The notes under the pieces are model-generated. The model was given only the letters and a program-made list of their open reading frames with translations, was not told where the DNA came from and ran no database searches. DNA of 11,918 nt from Candidatus Bathyarchaeota archaeon (lineage in GTDB: Archaea; Thermoproteota; Bathyarchaeia; TCS64), in assembly GCA_030613835.1 (NCBI GenBank), contig JAUWLH010000030.1:1-11918 (forward strand), in the 5' to 3' direction. Below, one piece after another: positions 11,831 to 11,918 of the stretch. A program made the position numbers and the translations under genes. Position 1 is the stretch's first letter. Each line of letters begins with the position of its first letter.

Positions 11831-11918
11831 CTCGAATATTCGTAGAATAACGTTGGATGAGAGAAATCAAAGAAAATCCGAACCCTCTGTAATTCCCCGG
11901 GATTACGCGAGTCCTATG

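Larger units (their letters stand above)
11589..11918. other. 330-base region without a supported gene
   Basis: No convincing coding frame was found on either strand. The region is more AT-rich than the genes. It holds T6 and T8 tracts, two small hairpins, an imperfect 20-base direct repeat and the palindrome CGAATATTCG (11833-11842). The last three bases are an ATG, which could be the start of a gene beyond the window, but no TATA box at a good distance makes this certain. Confidence 0.6.

Noticed and set aside
11886..11909. GTAATTCCCCGGGATTAC as a hairpin or tRNA end
   Set aside because: The arms match only with a bulge and leave almost no loop. No tRNA acceptor, T-arm or anticodon pattern could be found around it.

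Overview
The window looks like chromosomal DNA from an archaeon. The evidence is several AT-rich TATA-like boxes centred about 24-34 bases before start codons (many genes look leaderless or nearly so), frequent TTG starts, almost no recognisable Shine-Dalgarno sequences, heavy use of AGG for arginine, two small Lrp/AsnC-type regulators, and archaeal-style single-domain enzymes. The lineage cannot be fixed by eye. A TACK (Bathyarchaeia-like) or Asgard archaeon is a guess from gene content only. There are no rRNA, tRNA or CRISPR features and no transposase.

Layout, left to right. At 1-294 is the end of a glycerophosphodiester phosphodiesterase. It is followed on the + strand by an unrecognised 229-residue protein (383-1072), a TIM-barrel sugar phosphate isomerase/epimerase (1104-1898), and a coupled pair: an Lrp/AsnC regulator and a DNPH1/RCL-type deoxynucleotide N-hydrolase (1947-2800). 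Converging on these is a tightly overlapped minus-strand operon (5439 down to 2775) of two different DUF4438 paralogues and a TPR protein. A divergent promoter region separates that operon from a galactokinase (5523-6638). The galactokinase converges on a small VOC-fold protein (6635-7018, minus).

Next comes a degraded 3' remnant of a cysteine synthase/cystathionine beta-synthase-like gene (about 7043-7218), a NodB-type polysaccharide deacetylase (minus), and a stand-alone pyruvate-kinase C-terminal-domain protein (minus). A second Lrp/AsnC regulator (plus, 8837-9307) follows, with overlapping palindromes on its start codon. Then come a SAM methyltransferase (minus), an RraA-like aldolase-family protein (plus) and a uridine-kinase-like P-loop kinase (plus). 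The last 330 bases hold no gene I can support, but they contain T-tracts, two small hairpins and an imperfect direct repeat.

Most genes are single transcription units with their own TATA-like box. Only two groups look like true operons: Lrp-DNPH1 and DUF4438-DUF4438-TPR. Carbohydrate chemistry recurs (galactokinase, sugar phosphate isomerase, deacetylase, RraA), but the genes do not form one recognisable pathway. The most likely undescribed unit is the DUF4438 pair with its TPR partner. The other notable items are the cysteine synthase remnant and the inverted repeats at the starts of both Lrp genes, which suggest self-regulation.
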